Shown: positions 10,200 through 18,643 of the stretch, piece by piece | Numbering within the stretch: position 1 is the first letter of the stretch | Layout: each line of letters begins with the position of its first letter | Origin: Bradyrhizobium sp. ORS 278 | GTDB taxonomy: Bacteria; Pseudomonadota; Alphaproteobacteria; Rhizobiales; Xanthobacteraceae | Reading direction: 5' to 3' | Assembly: GCF_000026145.1 (NCBI RefSeq) | Contig: NC_009445.1 | Location: forward strand, 2,356,001-2,420,000 | DNA: 64,000 bases | The notes under the pieces: generated by a model | Told to the model about the DNA's origin: nothing | The model's database searches: none | What the model saw: only the letters and a program-made list of their open reading frames with translations | Translations under genes and position numbers: made by a program

Positions 10200-11411
10200 G
10201 TGAGAGTGCTTGAGATCATCGGGTCGGTGGACCCGCGCCACGGCGGAGCGATCGAAGGCTTGGTCCGGCAGACGGTCGTACGGGAGCGGCGGGGGTGGCA
10301 CACCGAGATCGCGTCGCTGGATCCGCCCGATGCGCCTTGGGTTCGTGATTGTCCCGTGCGGACGTTCGGCTTCGGATGCTCAACCGCTGTTGGCCGGGGC
10401 TTGCCGCTGCGGCGCTTCGGCTACACGCCTAAACTTGTGCCATGGTTGCAGGCACACCGCGGCGACTATGACATCGTCGTCGTCAACGGCCTTTGGAATT
10501 ACGCAACCTTCGCCGCGCGACGCAGCCTGCCGTCGAGCACACCGTATGTCGTTTTCCCGCACGGGATGCTCGATCCCTGGTTCGGGCGTAACAACCCAGT
10601 CAAGCATGCGGCTAAACAAGTGCTATGGCTCGTCTCCGAGGGCCCCTTGCTGAGGAACGCCGGCGCCGTGCTGTTCACGGCCGAAGATGAGATGACGAGC
10701 GCGCAGAATGCATTCTGGCCGTATTCGCTGCACGGACGCGTCGTCGGTTTCGGCACAGCTGACGTCGTCGGCAGCGCGGCTGAGCAGATTGCTGCCTTTC
10801 GTGCGCGTTTGCCGTCATTGGCGCACCGACCCTTTCTGCTGTTTCTTGGTCGCCTTCATCTCAAGAAAGGATGCGACGTTCTCGTCGAGGCGTTCTGCCG
10901 CCTGGCGGGGGATCATCCCCAGCTCGATCTCGTGATGGCCGGTCCTGATCCGGGCGGTCTGCGCCGGCGGCTTGAAGCAACGGCTGCGGCGGCCGGCTTC
11001 GCCGGTCGGATCCACTGGCCCGACATGCTCGTGGGCGACACGAAATGGGGCGCCTTACGCAGTTGTACCGCGCTGGTCCTGCCATCTCATCAGGAAAATT
11101 TTGGCGTTGTCGTCACTGAGGCGCTCGCAGCAGGTCGCCCAGTCCTGATCAGCGACCGGGTGAACATCTGGCGTGAGATCAAGACCTTCGACGCGGGTTT
11201 CGTCGGACGGGATGACGTCGACGGCACCGAAGCTGTAATCCGTCGTTTCATCTCGTTGTCGGAAGATGCGGTGGCTGCGTTGGGTGAGGCTGCGCGCCGC
11301 TGCTTCCTGGCGCGGTTCGAGATCAGTCTTGCTGCCAACCAGATCTGTGACGTTCTCGAAGCTGTCACGAGCTCCTGGCATGCCGGCTCGGCGAACACGC
11401 GCGGCCGTTGA
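10200..11411 (+). CDS. Glycosyltransferase family 4
   Basis: A 403-residue GT-B retaining glycosyltransferase, expected to act at the cytoplasmic membrane on a lipid-linked sugar acceptor during polysaccharide assembly. The N-terminal Rossmann half starts with VLEIIGSVDPRHGGA. The donor-binding half has FLGRLHLKKGCDVLVEAF at about residues 215-232. The family EX7E motif is seen as ENFGVVVTEALAAG at about residues 299-312. The start is GTG; no better ATG is present. The 3' end overlaps the antisense small membrane-protein gene by 47 bases. The donor sugar and acceptor cannot be read from the sequence. Confidence 0.88.
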   Translation: MRVLEIIGSVDPRHGGAIEGLVRQTVVRERRGWHTEIASLDPPDAPWVRDCPVRTFGFGCSTAVGRGLPLRRFGYTPKLVPWLQAHRGDYDIVVVNGLWNYATFAARRSLPSSTPYVVFPHGMLDPWFGRNNPVKHAAKQVLWLVSEGPLLRNAGAVLFTAEDEMTSAQNAFWPYSLHGRVVGFGTADVVGSAAEQIAAFRARLPSLAHRPFLLFLGRLHLKKGCDVLVEAFCRLAGDHPQLDLVMAGPDPGGLRRRLEATAAAAGFAGRIHWPDMLVGDTKWGALRSCTALVLPSHQENFGVVVTEALAAGRPVLISDRVNIWREIKTFDAGFVGRDDVDGTEAVIRRFISLSEDAVAALGEAARRCFLARFEISLAANQICDVLEAVTSSWHAGSANTRGR

Positions 11412-11646
11412 AAGCGCCGAAGCCGCCGGCGAGGACGGTCTGCAGCACGGATCCGATGAGATATCCGATCTGCAGTGAGGCCGCGATGACGACGAAGTGC
11501 CAGGCCGTGCTGCCGGTCGGGGCGGACTGAAAGAGATCGAGCACAAGCCGTCCCGCGCCACAGGCCAGGATGGTGGGGATGAGACAGAACACGTTGTAGC
11601 GCATGCCGAGTGCGGCGCCGAAGAGTAGGCAGAAGAGCATGATCAT
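11365..11646 (-). CDS. Small inner-membrane protein
   Basis: A 93-residue protein with ATG start (MIMLFCLLFGAALGMR). Three hydrophobic stretches are visible: residues about 1-14, 17-38 and 48-75 (ending QTVLAGGFGAF). A short polar C-terminus follows. The hydrophobic pattern is regular and unlike an antisense shadow, and similar small membrane proteins are familiar from Bradyrhizobium-type genomes. It lies antisense to, and overlaps, the last 47 bases of the glycosyltransferase gene. Function unknown. Confidence 0.6.
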   Translation of the reverse strand: MIMLFCLLFGAALGMRYNVFCLIPTILACGAGRLVLDLFQSAPTGSTAWHFVVIAASLQIGYLIGSVLQTVLAGGFGAFNGRACSPSRHARSS

Positions 11647-11832
11647 CGTAAAACTCCGCGATTCAATGGATCATCGGAGCCCTTTAGAAGCGGTTAAACC
11701 GGTCGGAAGAGTTGCGCCGGACGGTAAATATCACACACTCACGATAGGATAACGCTGCGGCTTGTCGTCGTGTGCACGCTCTGCGCAGCGGGTGATGGCC
11801 CGCCGACGAGACAATCGTCATGGGGACGAAAC

Positions 11833-12300
11833 ATGAAAGCGATAATCGAGGTATTCGATTCGATCGTTGCATCCGAGCTTCGGCGTTGCCGCGAGGCACG
11901 CGCGGTTGACGTGAGGTTGCGCCTGGCCGTCGTGGCGGCGAGCTCGCTCATCACCTTTTGCGGAGAAGGTTGGGCCCAAACCGCGCCTCCCGAGAGCGGG
12001 CAATCGCGCGGCGGCCTCATCATCGGCGGCAAGCCTGCGCAAGGAACCGTCCAACAGCGTTGTGTCGAGGTCGAGGTCGGCAGCGAGCGTTCGTTCGGTT
12101 GTTTGAACGAGTCGTTACGGCGCGAGGTCGATCGCGTGAACCCGTCGCTGAACCTGCCGCCGATCGATGCGCGGTCGCCTGACACCCGGGTCGGCAACGC
12201 CAATGAAGCCGCGATCCGCTTGCAGTACGGCTCGAACTACGGCCGCTCCGCGATCCCCTTCCGGCCTGCATCGCCGAGCTATCTGGCTCCGCGCCGCTGA
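11833..12300 (+). CDS. Predicted exported hypothetical protein
   Basis: A 155-residue protein. I chose ATG 11833 (MKAIIEVFDS) because GGGGA lies 6 bases upstream; an in-frame ATG 21 codons earlier lacks support. A hydrophobic segment (LAVVAASSLITF, about residues 33-44) ending near GWAQ suggests a signal peptide with a long N-region. The mature part is polar, contains one pair of cysteines (QQRCVEVEV and FGCLNES) that could form a disulfide, and ends in a Pro/Arg-rich tail. Its stop overlaps the start of the lytic transglycosylase gene (ATGA), so the two are translationally coupled. I do not recognise a family. Confidence 0.65.
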   Translation: MKAIIEVFDSIVASELRRCREARAVDVRLRLAVVAASSLITFCGEGWAQTAPPESGQSRGGLIIGGKPAQGTVQQRCVEVEVGSERSFGCLNESLRREVDRVNPSLNLPPIDARSPDTRVGNANEAAIRLQYGSNYGRSAIPFRPASPSYLAPRR

Positions 12301-13148
12301 TGAACATGGTCCTGCTGATCCGGACGATACGCTTGAGGCGATGGGTTGCCGCGACTGGTTTCGGTGTGTTGCTCGGTGCGGCGGCCGGCGCGTTAGCCCT
12401 AGCGAGTGAGGCGGAGCGGGCGGAGGATAGCCCGGCCGCGAGCATGCTCGACAACGAATCCGACAGTGAGATTCCGCCGCTGCAGCTCGAGCGCTTCGCC
12501 CCCAGGCCCTTGTCGGCCGCGGACCTGCCGCCCGCTAGCCCGTTCGCGCGCGGGGCGACGAGCCGCGGTCTGCGTGCGACCAGCATGATCCTGCCGCGGG
12601 ACTGGCGCGCACAACGTTCCGAGTACCGCGACTTGATCGAGCGTGAGGCATCAGCGGAAGGGGTGCCGCCGGCCATCGTCGATGCGGTCATGGCCGTCGA
12701 GAGCAGCTATGTTCCGACGGTGGTCGGACTTGATGGCGAGATCGGCCTGATGCAGGTCATGCCCTCAACCGCGCGCATGCTTGGCTTCACCGGGACGGCC
12801 GAGCAGCTTGCGGACCCCGCGGCGAACATCCGTTACGGCACCAAATATCTGGCGGGCGCGTGGCGTCTCGCGGGTGGCGACCTCTGTACCGCCGCCATGA
12901 AATATCGGGCCGGTCACGGCGAGACACGCTTTTCATATTTGTCGATTGCCTATTGCCTGCGAATTCGCAGTCACCTCGCCGCGCAGGGCGTCCAGGTCTC
13001 AGGAGACGTGCCGCAGGCGACCTTTGGACGCTCCGTCGCCACAGCGCGCACAGATGCATCCGTATCGGGGCGTCCGCTCGACATCGTTTCCCTGAACATG
13101 AAGCTCCACGTCCTGACACGCCGTAACGCGGACAGAGCTGCGCCATAA
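12300..13148 (+). CDS. Lytic transglycosylase, SLT domain
   Basis: A 282-residue periplasmic murein transglycosylase that cleaves the MurNAc-GlcNAc bond to make 1,6-anhydro ends. A signal or anchor segment is seen at residues 13-35. A linker of about 65 residues follows, then the SLT fold: catalytic Glu134 in AVMAVESSY, the family motif GLMQVMPSTA (149-158), and NIRYGTKYL (177-184). The third motif reads AMKYRAGHG instead of the common AxYNAGxG, so it is slightly divergent. The gene is coupled to the preceding exported protein. Such enzymes often open peptidoglycan for envelope-spanning machines. A role in inserting the secretion or polysaccharide export complex encoded nearby is inference. 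Confidence 0.88.
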   Translation: MNMVLLIRTIRLRRWVAATGFGVLLGAAAGALALASEAERAEDSPAASMLDNESDSEIPPLQLERFAPRPLSAADLPPASPFARGATSRGLRATSMILPRDWRAQRSEYRDLIEREASAEGVPPAIVDAVMAVESSYVPTVVGLDGEIGLMQVMPSTARMLGFTGTAEQLADPAANIRYGTKYLAGAWRLAGGDLCTAAMKYRAGHGETRFSYLSIAYCLRIRSHLAAQGVQVSGDVPQATFGRSVATARTDASVSGRPLDIVSLNMKLHVLTRRNADRAAP

Positions 13149-13358
13149 TCAGCCGTACGATGTGGGACGGCCTTGCCGCAGCAACGCGTGCTCACGTCCG
13201 AAAGAAGATCCTTGGGGCGGGGGGAGAGCGGCGATCCGTCGCGGTTTGAGCCAAACGGGCGTTTGCGATATACGAAGTCCGCAAAGAGAGGATCTTCAGC
13301 CCGCGACACCGACGGCCCGATCGGCCCGGAAGCAACTCGGGTGGCCGGTCATCGGCAT

Positions 13359-13607
13359 CTAGTTCGGCTTGTTCTTTCGCCTCGACCCGGGCCGCGGTGG
13401 TGCCTCACCGAGGCCTTTGCCGATCATGCGCCAGAGCCTGACAGCGTCTCGGAAGGCGTATTCATGCGCCGGGCTTCGCGCGCGCCACTCGAGCAGCTCC
13501 TCCGCGTCGGCCAGCGTCACTTCCCCTGACTTCAGTCGCAATATCCATGCGGTGGCTTGTCGCGCCAGGGGAGTCTTGCGGGGCGATCGATCGGTTCTTT
13601 TGATCAC
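13359..13607 (-). CDS. Short FecR-like protein (DUF4880 N-terminal domain only)
   Basis: An 82-residue product if it starts at GTG 13607 (VIKRTDRSPRKT); an in-frame TTG at 13694 would give 111 residues. The core (PLARQATAWILRLKSGE, then WRARSPAHEYAFRDA) is the FecR N-terminal DUF4880 module, which in FecR proteins sits in the cytoplasm and contacts the cognate ECF sigma factor. The usual FecR membrane segment and periplasmic domain (about 200 further residues) are missing; the frame ends after a basic tail. It overlaps the 3' part of the sigma gene frame. It could act as a minimal cytoplasmic sigma regulator, or be the decayed remains of a full FecR. Confidence 0.7.
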   Translation of the reverse strand: MIKRTDRSPRKTPLARQATAWILRLKSGEVTLADAEELLEWRARSPAHEYAFRDAVRLWRMIGKGLGEAPPRPGSRRKNKPN

Positions 13608-14214
13608 GGTCCAACGCTCTTGGGGAGACGCTGGGCCCGATGGATCCGTCCCGAACGACACGTCTCTGAAGGTTAGACGTACGGCGGACAGCAAAACCGA
13701 ATTTGACCGTGGGGCGCTTCAGACGGTCGGCGCAGTGCTCCACCGCCTGCTTCAGATCGCTCTCGACCGTCCGGACAGTCACGCCCATCCGCTGTGCGAT
13801 CTCGCGATGAGGTAGCCCCTCGATGCGCGACAGCATTAGCACTTGACGACGCCGTTCCGGGAGGTCCGCCAGAGCCCGTCGCAGCAGCGCGATATCCGAA
13901 CGCTCCTCGATTTCACGCTCTGGGCTCGGACGATCATCCGGAATGTCGAGCAGGACGTCGACCTCCTCGGTGGTGAGGCGCCGCGCCTGAGCGCGCCGGT
14001 GGTCATTGGCGATGTTCAGTGCGATCCGGAAAAGATAGGCCTTCGGACTCTTGATCTCGTCGGTCGAGTGCATGGACTCGATCTTGAGATAGGTCTCCTG
14101 AAGGACCTCCGACGCCAGATCGGCCGATCCCAGACGGCGCGTGAGCTGCTGATCGATGACGCTGTAGTTCGCAAGCATCAAGTCGCGCAACGTTCTGATG
14201 TTGTCGATCGCCAT
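13462..14214 (-). CDS. ECF RNA polymerase sigma factor, FecI-like
   Basis: Sigma-70 region 2 is at about residues 8-75 (SEVLQETYLKIE, then YLFRIALNIANDHRR). Region 4 is at about 115-168, with the DNA-binding helix-turn-helix LPHREIAQRMGVTVRTVES. Conserved protein ends near residue 172, the usual length of FecI-type factors. The frame continues for about 78 more Arg/Ser-rich residues that overlap the FecR-like gene, so the extension is odd. The start has GGGGG about 9 bases upstream of ATG 14214. The gene is divergent from the TpsB operon across 244 bases. Control of that operon and of its own promoter is a reasonable inference. Confidence 0.85.
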   Translation of the reverse strand: MAIDNIRTLRDLMLANYSVIDQQLTRRLGSADLASEVLQETYLKIESMHSTDEIKSPKAYLFRIALNIANDHRRAQARRLTTEEVDVLLDIPDDRPSPEREIEERSDIALLRRALADLPERRRQVLMLSRIEGLPHREIAQRMGVTVRTVESDLKQAVEHCADRLKRPTVKFGFAVRRTSNLQRRVVRDGSIGPSVSPRALDRDQKNRSIAPQDSPGATSHRMDIATEVRGSDAGRRGGAARVARAKPGA

Positions 14215-14458
14215 TTTGTTGTGCCCCCAAGTCTCGGTTTACGGCGAAAGTAACGTTTCGGGGCTACGGAAGTGTGACGACGATGTGTTGCGTGTAACGT
14301 AATGCGGCGAGTGATGTTAGTTTGACGCAGTGTCGTAGCGTTGCGCGGATTCCGTCAAAGATCGCAAAGTTTTTTTTCGGCATGTCCTGACATAGTGCGT
14401 CTAACGGTTAGGCGTGATCACGGCGTGATCGCGCAGCTGCGTTGCTGCGGGCTAATCG
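14215..14458. promoter_or_regulatory. Divergent control region between ECF sigma gene and TpsB operon
   Basis: This 244-base region carries no gene and must hold promoters for both directions. Two copies of GTAACGT occur in it, at about 14250 (GTAACGTTTC) and 14294 (GTAACGTAAT). A T-rich run lies near 14371-14378, followed by a stretch with TCCTGACA and CGTCTAA about 17 bases apart, upstream of the TpsB start. Assignment of any of these as a sigma-binding site is inference. Confidence 0.4.
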
Positions 14459-14461
14459 TTG

Positions 14462-16258
14462 ATGATGCATCGTGTTAATCGTACCATTCCGCGTCCGGCG
14501 TGCCGTCCAGTGCCCGCGCACCGCCGTTGCGTCCTGTCGTGGTCTCAGCTCAGACGTGCGTCGGTGCTGTCCGTACTCCTGCTGAGCGTGGCGCACGGGC
14601 CGCTCCTGGCCAACACCGACGGCGATACCGGCAAGACGCCTTCGGCGGACAAGCCTGCGACAAAGAAACTGAAGCCGAAGCAGAACCCGGGCGACGGAGC
14701 AAGAGCCGACAAGGGGACGGCTACAAAGCCGAGCCCACGCTTCGATATCGACGAATATCGCGTCGAGGGGGCTGACAGGCTGCCGCAGATCGATGTCGAA
14801 GCTGCGGTTTATCCGTTCCTCGGTCCGGGGCGATCGGCCGAAGATGTCGAGAAGGCCCGTGCGGCGTTGGAGAAGGCCTATCATGATCGCGGTCTGCAGA
14901 CCGTCGGCGTTTCCATACCGGAGCAGGATGCGACGCGTGGCTTCGTCGTGCTCAAGGTCGCCGAGAACAAAGTCGGCCGTCTACGCGTGAAGGGCTCGCG
15001 CTACTTCGATCTTGCCAAGATCAAGGAGAGTGCGCCGTCGCTCAAGGAAGGCACGGTGCCCGACTTCAAGGCCGTCACCAGGGATATCGTCAGTCTCAAT
15101 CAATGGCCGGACCGTCGAGTCACGCCGGCGCTGCGCGCGGGCGTCACGCCCGGCACCGTCGACGTCGATTTGAACGTCGAGGACACCTATCCGCTGCACG
15201 GCAGCTACGAGATCAACAATCGGCAGAGCCCGAGCACATCGGCGCTGCGCTCCAGCATCGTGCTTCACTACGACAATTTTTGGCAAAGGGGCGATTCCGC
15301 CAATGTGAGCTACCAGGAGGCCTCTCTCAATCGAAAGGACGCCATGGTGGTCTCCGGCTCGTATCTCGCGCGAACGGACCGCGACTGGCTCAATGTCCTG
15401 TTATATGGGGTGAAGTCCTGGAGTTCGGTCGCGACCGTCGGCGGAGCCAATGTGATCGGTCCCGGCCAGGTGATTGGCGCCCGTGCCGTGATTACGCTTC
15501 CGGCCAAGGGCGATCTCGTGCACAACATCTCGCTCGGTGCCGACTACAAGAACTTCGCGCAGACGCTGTCGCTCGCTGGCGGCTCTTTTAGCTCGCCTGT
15601 GAACTACGTGCCAATGGTGGCGAGCTACGGAGCGACTTGGAAGATCGAGAATGCGCTGACCCAGCTCAACGTGGCGATCACCGGCGGCACCCGCGGGATC
15701 GGCAGCTCTCTCCAGGAGTTCGATGCCAAGCGTTTCAATGCAACCCCCAGCTTCATTCATCTGAAGGCGGATCTGTCGCACACCCAGGACCTGCCGGGCG
15801 GCATGCAGCTGTTCGCAAAGGTGCAGGGGCAGATCGCCGATCAGCCACTGGTGTCGAGCGAACAGTTCAGCCTCGGCGGACAGGATACGGTCCGCGGCTA
15901 TCTCGAATCGGAAGCCCTCGGCGATTACGGTACGGCTGGCACGCTGGAGATTCGCTCGCCGGACGTCACGCCCTATTTCCAGCAGAAGCTGGAGAATCCG
16001 ATGGGCGCTCCGATCAATTTCAATCTCTTCAACGATTGGCGTTTCTATGTCTTCGCCGACGCTGGCCGTGCGAAGATCATTGATCCGCTGCCCGACCAGC
16101 AATCGCGTTTCGATCTCGCCAGCTATGGTGTCGGTACGCGCGTGAGGATGCTCAATCACTTCAACGGAGTGTTCCTGATCGGAGTGCCGCTGATCAATCA
16201 GCAGGCCACGATCGTCAATCATCCGCGCTTCAGCTTTCGTTTCTGGGGAGAGTTCTAG
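14462..16258 (+). CDS. Two-partner secretion outer-membrane transporter (TpsB; FhaC/ShlB family)
   Basis: A 598-residue Omp85-superfamily pore that recognises a TpsA exoprotein in the periplasm and exports it. I chose ATG 14462 rather than the TTG one codon upstream. An N-terminal basic stretch and hydrophobic core end near GPLLANTDG (signal peptide). A Lys/Ala/Pro-rich linker follows to about residue 95. Two POTRA domains come next (FDIDEYRVEGADRL, then KVGRLRVKGSRYFD). A 16-strand barrel domain fills the C-terminal half, with the family signature VRGY at about residue 477 and a terminal strand ending FRFWGEF. Length is typical. The likely partner is the haemagglutinin at the window start, 6.6 kb away. 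Confidence 0.9.
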   Translation: MMHRVNRTIPRPACRPVPAHRRCVLSWSQLRRASVLSVLLLSVAHGPLLANTDGDTGKTPSADKPATKKLKPKQNPGDGARADKGTATKPSPRFDIDEYRVEGADRLPQIDVEAAVYPFLGPGRSAEDVEKARAALEKAYHDRGLQTVGVSIPEQDATRGFVVLKVAENKVGRLRVKGSRYFDLAKIKESAPSLKEGTVPDFKAVTRDIVSLNQWPDRRVTPALRAGVTPGTVDVDLNVEDTYPLHGSYEINNRQSPSTSALRSSIVLHYDNFWQRGDSANVSYQEASLNRKDAMVVSGSYLARTDRDWLNVLLYGVKSWSSVATVGGANVIGPGQVIGARAVITLPAKGDLVHNISLGADYKNFAQTLSLAGGSFSSPVNYVPMVASYGATWKIENALTQLNVAITGGTRGIGSSLQEFDAKRFNATPSFIHLKADLSHTQDLPGGMQLFAKVQGQIADQPLVSSEQFSLGGQDTVRGYLESEALGDYGTAGTLEIRSPDVTPYFQQKLENPMGAPINFNLFNDWRFYVFADAGRAKIIDPLPDQQSRFDLASYGVGTRVRMLNHFNGVFLIGVPLINQQATIVNHPRFSFRFWGEF

Positions 16259-18214
16259 ATGACGCGCGTCAACGCCCGTCCGCGCCGCTCGCTGACCTGG
16301 AGTGGTCAGGCGATGTTGCTGATTGCACTCCTGATCACGTTGTGGCCGGGCAGCGCCTCGGCGTGGTGGAACGAGCAATGGACCCTGCGCAAGAAGATCA
16401 CGATCGACACCGCGCCGACGGGCGCGGCGATCACCGACCCGATCGGTCTGACACCGGTGCTGGTGCGGCTGCATATCGGAAACTTCCGATTCGGCGCGGC
16501 CAAGGACGATGGCGGCGACTTGCGCTTCGTCGCGGCGGACGACAAGACGCCGCTGAAGCATCACGTCGAGAAATACGATCCGCTGCTCGGTGAAGCCCTG
16601 GTCTGGGTCGGCGTGCCCGACCTCAAGCCCGGCGCGAAGAACGAGGTCTGGCTGTATTACGGCAATCAGAAAGCGCCGGCGGCGGTCGATGCCAAGGGCA
16701 CCTATGATCAGGACACGGTGCTCGTGTATCATTTCGCCGAGCGCGGCGGGCCGGCGCAGGACGTGTCGGCCTGGGCCAACGGCGCGCAGAGCGCGGTGCC
16801 GGCCGCCGACGGGGCCCTCATCGGGCAGGGCGCGCGGTTCGACGGACAAACCTCGATCACGCTGCCCGGATCGCCATCGCTGGTCGTGGCCGAAGGCGGC
16901 GAGCTCAGTTGGTCGGTTTGGGTCAAGATGGCCGCGCCGCAGCCGCGGGCGGTGCTTTACACCCGCTCGGAGGGGGCGAACAGCTTCACGATTGGTCTCG
17001 ACAATGGCGTGCCCTTTGTCGAGATCCTCAACAACGGCGCGACACAGCGCGCAAACGGTGCGGCTGCGCTGGACGCCGGGACGTGGCGACACCTGGCCGT
17101 GACGGCCAAGAGCAACCAGGTGACGCTGTTCGTCGACGGCAATCCCGTCGCGCCGATCCCAGCTGCGCTACCGACGATGACCGGGACCGCACAGATCGGG
17201 CGCGCGGTGCCGGCGGCCAGCTCAGCGGCTGATGCCCCTTCCGCATCGGCTGTCGTGGCGCCGGCCGCGGATGCGCCCGCGGCTGCGTCTTCCGATCCCG
17301 CCGCACCAGCTGCGGCGCCGCCGGCGGGCTTCGTTGGCGATATCGATGAACTGCAGATCGCCAAGGCCGCGCGTCCGGCCGGCTTCATCAAGCTCGCGGC
17401 GATCGGCCAGGGGCCCGAGCAGGCCAAGCTGATCTCGTTCAGCGTCGACGAAGAGAACGCGAGCTGGCTGAGCGGCTACTTCGCGGTCATCCTGCGGTCG
17501 GTGACGCTCGACGGCTGGGTCGTGATCGGCCTGCTCGCTGTGATGGCCGTGATCAGCTGGTTCGTGATGTACGATCGCGTCTCCTATCTCAACCGGATCT
17601 CGCGTGCCAACGCGACATTCCTCAAGCATTTCCGCGACGGCACGGTGGAAATATCCGAACTGTTGAGCGCCGATCAGCAGGACACCGATCTGTCGCTCGG
17701 CGGCCGCATCACCAAGAAGAAGGAAACGCGAGCGCTGCAGCGCTCGCCGCTGTTCCGACTGTTCAATCTCGGCGCCGAGCAGATCCGCCGCCGCTTCGCG
17801 CGTGGTCAGAGCAGCCTGTCAGGACCTGCTATCGAGTCGATCCGGGCAGTGTTGGACAGCGGTTTCGTCCAGGAGACACAGCGGCTCAACCGCATGATGG
17901 TGATGCTGACCATCGCCATCTCTGGCGGACCGTTCCTCGGCCTGCTCGGCACCGTGGTCGGCGTCATGATCACCTTCGCAGCGATCGCCGCCACGGGCGA
18001 CGTGAACGTCAACGCGATCGCGCCCGGCATCGCCGCGGCCCTGGTCGCGACCGTGGCCGGCCTCGGCGTCGCGATCCCGGCGTTGTTCGCCTACAACTAC
18101 CTCATCACGCGGATCAAGGATGCCACCAGTGAGATGCAGGTGTTCATCGACGAGATGATCACACGCATCGCCGAGACCTATTCCGGCAACCACACGGCAC
18201 AAGCAGCGGAGTGA
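16259..18214 (+). CDS. DUF2341-LamG-ExbB fusion (MotA/TolQ/ExbB proton-channel family)
   Basis: A 651-residue fusion. Residues 1-35 form a signal peptide ending in ASAWW. A DUF2341 domain follows (WTLRKKITIDT, WLYYGNQ; about 35-145). A LamG/concanavalin-like lectin fold comes next (about 150-375, with LSWSVWVKM and WRHLAVTAK) containing an Ala/Pro-rich insert. A first membrane segment (WVVIGLLAVMAVISWF) lies near residue 425. The C-terminal 130 residues are a classic ExbB/TolQ core (FLGLLGTVVGVMITF, then GIAAALVATVAGLGVAIPA). ExbB normally forms the inner-membrane proton channel with ExbD that drives TonB. Here a large periplasmic, potentially glycan- or protein-binding region is added. It starts directly after the TpsB stop, with GGGGAGAG as ribosome site, and is followed 4 bases later by exbD. 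Confidence 0.9.
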   Translation: MTRVNARPRRSLTWSGQAMLLIALLITLWPGSASAWWNEQWTLRKKITIDTAPTGAAITDPIGLTPVLVRLHIGNFRFGAAKDDGGDLRFVAADDKTPLKHHVEKYDPLLGEALVWVGVPDLKPGAKNEVWLYYGNQKAPAAVDAKGTYDQDTVLVYHFAERGGPAQDVSAWANGAQSAVPAADGALIGQGARFDGQTSITLPGSPSLVVAEGGELSWSVWVKMAAPQPRAVLYTRSEGANSFTIGLDNGVPFVEILNNGATQRANGAAALDAGTWRHLAVTAKSNQVTLFVDGNPVAPIPAALPTMTGTAQIGRAVPAASSAADAPSASAVVAPAADAPAAASSDPAAPAAAPPAGFVGDIDELQIAKAARPAGFIKLAAIGQGPEQAKLISFSVDEENASWLSGYFAVILRSVTLDGWVVIGLLAVMAVISWFVMYDRVSYLNRISRANATFLKHFRDGTVEISELLSADQQDTDLSLGGRITKKKETRALQRSPLFRLFNLGAEQIRRRFARGQSSLSGPAIESIRAVLDSGFVQETQRLNRMMVMLTIAISGGPFLGLLGTVVGVMITFAAIAATGDVNVNAIAPGIAAALVATVAGLGVAIPALFAYNYLITRIKDATSEMQVFIDEMITRIAETYSGNHTAQAAE

Positions 18215-18218
18215 GGCG

Positions 18219-18623
18219 ATGCAGGTCCAAACCGAAAGCAAGCCCTATGACGACATCAACATCACGCCGATGCTCGATCTTGCCTACGTCCTACTGGTGA
18301 TCTTCATCATCATGACGACGGCAACCGTGCAGGGAATGAAGGTCAATCTGCCGAAGGCAAGTGCCGCGCCGAGCCTTGCGCAGCAGACCACCAAGGCCAT
18401 CACCGTGACCAATGACGGCAAGATCTTCCTGGATACAATCCCGGTCACGATGGCGGAACTCGAACAACGGCTTGTGCAGCAGCGCGCGCTGACTCCTGAA
18501 TTTCCCATCGTACTCCGCGGCGATCGCGAGACCCAGTACCAGAACGTGGTCGACGTGCTCGATCTGCTCGGGCGTCTCAACTTCAATCAGGTCGGCATGG
18601 CCACCAAGCCGCTGGTGAAGTGA
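18219..18623 (+). CDS. exbD: ExbD/TolR-type biopolymer transport protein
   Basis: A 134-residue inner-membrane protein of the TonB-energising complex. The N-terminal motif DINITPMLDLAYVLLVIFII contains the single membrane helix and the key Asp (in MLDLA) that takes part in proton translocation. The rest is the small periplasmic alpha/beta domain ending in VDVLDLLGRLNF, as in TolR/ExbD. The gene starts 4 bases after the ExbB fusion and overlaps the upstream GTG of the TonB-like gene, so it is co-transcribed. Confidence 0.93.
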   Translation: MQVQTESKPYDDINITPMLDLAYVLLVIFIIMTTATVQGMKVNLPKASAAPSLAQQTTKAITVTNDGKIFLDTIPVTMAELEQRLVQQRALTPEFPIVLRGDRETQYQNVVDVLDLLGRLNFNQVGMATKPLVK

Positions 18624-18643
18624 GGGTAGGGCGAGCGCGTGCC

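Noticed and set aside
15401..17092. About 560-codon minus-strand open frame
   Set aside because: It runs antisense across two real genes (TpsB and the ExbB fusion) with low-complexity Arg/His/Asp composition.
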